Assembly (NCBI RefSeq): GCF_021391675.1
Contig: NZ_CP090095.1
Coordinates: forward strand, 3,787,501 to 3,851,500
Origin: Neorhizobium galegae
GTDB lineage: Bacteria; Pseudomonadota; Alphaproteobacteria; Rhizobiales; Rhizobiaceae
Direction: 5' to 3'
Length of the DNA stretch: 64,000 nucleotides
Part shown: in pieces, positions 62,901 through 64,000 of the stretch
How positions within the stretch are numbered: the stretch's first letter is position 1
Layout: each line of letters starts with the position of its first letter
Position numbers and translations under genes: made by a program
The notes under the pieces: model-generated
What the model saw: only the letters and a program-made list of their open reading frames with translations
The model's database searches: none
Told to the model about the DNA's origin: nothing

Positions 62901-63025
62901 GCGGGATCTTCTTCACGGCCGAGGTTGAAGTAGGAAAACGTGCCGGCAAGGATGAAGACGATCATGAAATACCAGACGAGCGAACGATGCTCGAGCGCCC
63001 AGTCCGAGAGGTTGAAGGATTTCAC
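59954..63025 (-). CDS. RND efflux transporter, inner-membrane permease
   Basis: 1023-residue proton-driven RND pump with 12 helices and two large periplasmic loops. N-terminal MKSFNLSDWALEHRSLVWYF and the TM4 aspartates in ALGLLVDDAMIAVE (proton relay) are present, as is the GGIVVGTVLTLLFLPALY C-terminal helix. The ALEHRSLVWYF start places it in the group whose members export organic solutes or drugs. ATG 63025 overlaps the adaptor stop by four bases. The outer-membrane channel gene is not in the window. Substrate unknown. Confidence 0.95.
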   Translation of the reverse strand: MKSFNLSDWALEHRSLVWYFMIVFILAGTFSYFNLGREEDPAFTIKTMIINAQWPGASAEEMTRQVTDRIEKKLEELDALDYTRSETVAGQTTVYVELLATTKARDVTGNWLRVRNMINDIKGEFPSGVVGPFFNDTFGDVYGNIYAFKSDGLTQRQLRDLVEDARAKLLTVPNAGKIDVIGAQDEAVYLEFSTRKIAALGIDRQAVIETLQAQNAVAQSGFVDAGPERIALRVGGQFTTEESLRAINLRVNDRFFPLTDVATIKRGYVDPPSSLFRFNGQPAIGLAIGMTTGANLTNFGHALDEEMKRVVADLPIGVNVERVSDQPAVVEEAVSGFTKALFEAIAIVLAISFISLGLRAGLVVAISIPLVLAITFVVMEYSGISLQRISLGALIIALGLLVDDAMIAVEMMVARLESGDDLRKAATYVYTSTAFPMLTGTLVTVAGFIPIGLNNSAAGEFTFTLFVVIAVSLVVSWVVAVLFTPLLGVAILPKTMKSHHERKGRAARGFAWLLAAAMRWRWVTITATIAAFGLSLGGLGLVQQQFFPASDRVELIVDWSMPQNSTIAETNRQMTQFEQEKLVGNPDVDHWATHVGEGAPRFILSYDVQTPAAWFGQIVIVAKDLEARDRLRADLQAYVAKTFPGTDAFVKLLDIGPPVGKPVQYRVSGPDIQTVRELSHRFGAIVNRHPLIANMTYDWNEPSRVVKVDVLQDKARQLGVSSEDIANVLNSIVEGSSATQIRDSIYLINVIGRAQDAERGSIETLRDLQLPGSNGKSVPLSAVAKFRYELEQPMIARRDRIPTVTVKAAVTGSTQPATIVEQLKPEVEKFTKTLPAGYKVEVGGSVESSADAQGPIAAVAPLMLFAMATILMIQLQSFSRLFLVFAVAPLALIGVVAALLLSNAPMGFVAILGVLALIGILIRNSVILVVQIEHLRSEGMPPWRAVVEATEHRMRPILLTAAAATLALIPISREVFWGPMAYAMMGGIVVGTVLTLLFLPALYVAWFRIPREEPNISPEAAQA

Positions 63026-64000
63026 TTGATGGTCTCCTGATCGATACGAACGGTCTGGCCGTTTACGAGGGTGTTGACGCCAGCGGTGACGATCCTGTCA
63101 CCGGGTTTGATCCCGTCGCTTACCGTGACGGGGCCACTTGCGATGGTTTGTTCAGCAAGCGTGACCGGGGCAGAGGTGACCTTCCCTGTCGCGCTGTCGA
63201 CGATCCAGACGAATGCCTTCGATCCCTCTGTCCGGATCGCGGAGGAGGGCAGCCGGATCGAGGTCTTCGCCTCACCCATGGAACTGGCCGTTATGACCGA
63301 GCCGAGCCTGAGTGCCTCAGGCGGGTCGATCAGCGTCAACCGCGTGCGTCGCGTACGCGTCGCGTCGTCCGCTTCGGGCGCGATCTCGCGGACCACGCCC
63401 CTGGCGTGAATGCGGGGATCAAGTTGCAAGGCGACGTCGAAGGATGCGCCTGGCTTCAAATGGGCGCCGGCAGCTTCGGGCACGTCGACCACTGCGTCGC
63501 GCTCCTCCGGTCGCGCCACGGTCGCAACACTTTGCCCCGGCGAAACGACAAGGCCCACCTCGGCGGCGGTCGCGGTGACCACACCGTCGAATTCGGCGAG
63601 CAGACGCGAATAGCTCAGCTGTTCGCTCGCCTTGTCCAGATTTGCCTGGGCCTTGGCGACCGCAGCTTCGGCGGTTTTGCGCTCCAGTTCGGCAGTTTCA
63701 AAGGTGGCCCTGGCCCCGCTCTGTCTCTCGAGCAGAGTTCTCTGCCGGTCTTCTGTGATGCGGGCGTTGGCAAGTTGCGCCTGGCTGTTGGCAAGGTCGG
63801 ACCGCGCGCTTTTGACAGCCAGCTCGAGAGCCACCGGATCGATGGCTGCCAGGACGTCGCCCTTTTTGACGAGGTCGCCCACTTGGACGTTGCGGGCGAT
63901 GACCCGGCCAAGAATGCGGAAGCTGAACTCGGTCTCGATACGGGCTTGGACAGTGCCAGGCAGAGTGAACGCCGCCTGCGGGACCGGTTCGGCTAACTGA
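63022..64000 (-). CDS. RND efflux membrane fusion protein (partial, 5' end outside)
   Basis: The open frame runs to the window edge. It contains a lipoyl/biotinyl-like segment (VQVGDLVKKGDVLAAIDP), an alpha-helical hairpin (LAVKSARSDLANSQAQLANARITEDRQ onwards in part), a beta-barrel region (LIDPPEALRLGSVI) and the C-terminal GIKPGDRIVTAGVNTLVNGQ. This is the adaptor that links the pump to an outer-membrane channel. Upstream residues TVQARIETEFSFRILGRV remain in frame before 63882, so the start lies beyond base 64000. Confidence 0.92.
   Translation of the reverse strand, partial: QLAEPVPQAAFTLPGTVQARIETEFSFRILGRVIARNVQVGDLVKKGDVLAAIDPVALELAVKSARSDLANSQAQLANARITEDRQRTLLERQSGARATFETAELERKTAEAAVAKAQANLDKASEQLSYSRLLAEFDGVVTATAAEVGLVVSPGQSVATVARPEERDAVVDVPEAAGAHLKPGASFDVALQLDPRIHARGVVREIAPEADDATRTRRTRLTLIDPPEALRLGSVITASSMGEAKTSIRLPSSAIRTEGSKAFVWIVDSATGKVTSAPVTLAEQTIASGPVTVSDGIKPGDRIVTAGVNTLVNGQTVRIDQETIK

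Overview
The window comes from an alphaproteobacterium of the Rhizobiales, most likely a Rhizobium, Sinorhizobium or Agrobacterium relative and possibly a large replicon rather than a core chromosome segment. The basis is high GC with rhizobial codon use, a very high density of ABC importers (six systems for peptides or sugars plus one metal system), GntR/FCD regulators paired with catabolic genes, a copper nitrite reductase with nirV and pseudoazurin, a sitABCD manganese importer, and two copies of a palindromic intergenic repeat that looks like the rhizobial RIME element. No rRNA, tRNA, insertion sequence, phage gene or CRISPR array was found. Gene names were assigned by reading motifs and remembered family members, not by searches.

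Layout. 1-3777: tail of a peptide-type binding protein and its two permeases and fused double ATPase. 3891-4973: a PHB-depolymerase-family esterase. 5041-7750 (minus): pseudoazurin, nirV and nirK, with FNR/NnrR-like boxes before pseudoazurin and nirK. 7955-15856: a hexuronate/aldarate oxidation island with two uronate-dehydrogenase-like genes, two enolase-superfamily genes, 5-dehydro-4-deoxyglucarate dehydratase (kdgD), a GntR regulator and an orphan binding protein; TCATAnTATGA palindromes lie upstream of three of its transcription units. 16823-23869 (minus): one seven-gene operon (binding protein, two permeases, two ATPases, GntR, alpha/beta hydrolase), bracketed by inverted copies of a ~145-bp RIME-like repeat. 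24250-29680 (minus): a sugar ABC importer with a sialidase-fold protein. 29899-38594: two paralogous DHDPS-family lyase/GntR pairs, a hydratase, a decayed FGGY kinase remnant and a second sugar ABC importer.

38741-43520: DUF6522 protein, oxygen-independent coproporphyrinogen oxidase (hemN, with an FNR-like box), and a copper group (CopC-CopD fusion, YcnI-like, DUF2946-like). 43696-47281 (minus): sitABCD. 47583-58005: the most unusual region. A minus-strand operon of a diiron desaturase/hydroxylase, Rieske ferredoxin, ferredoxin reductase (the same three parts as rhizopine MocD-MocE-MocF) and an aberrant PanB homologue is divergent from a LacI regulator, a MocC-like TIM-barrel protein, a ribose/rhizopine-type ABC importer and purU. 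Read together, this looks like import and oxidative demethylation of a methylated (inositol-like) compound with C1 disposal; the substrate is not known. 58197-64000: a small hypothetical gene, a DUF900 lipoprotein hydrolase, and an RND efflux pump with the start of its adaptor cut by the window end.

Genes cooperate as import-catabolism modules: each importer sits with a regulator and one or two lyases, dehydratases or oxidoreductases. The nirK, paz and hemN genes are scattered but share similar 14-bp boxes, suggesting one oxygen/nitric-oxide regulon.
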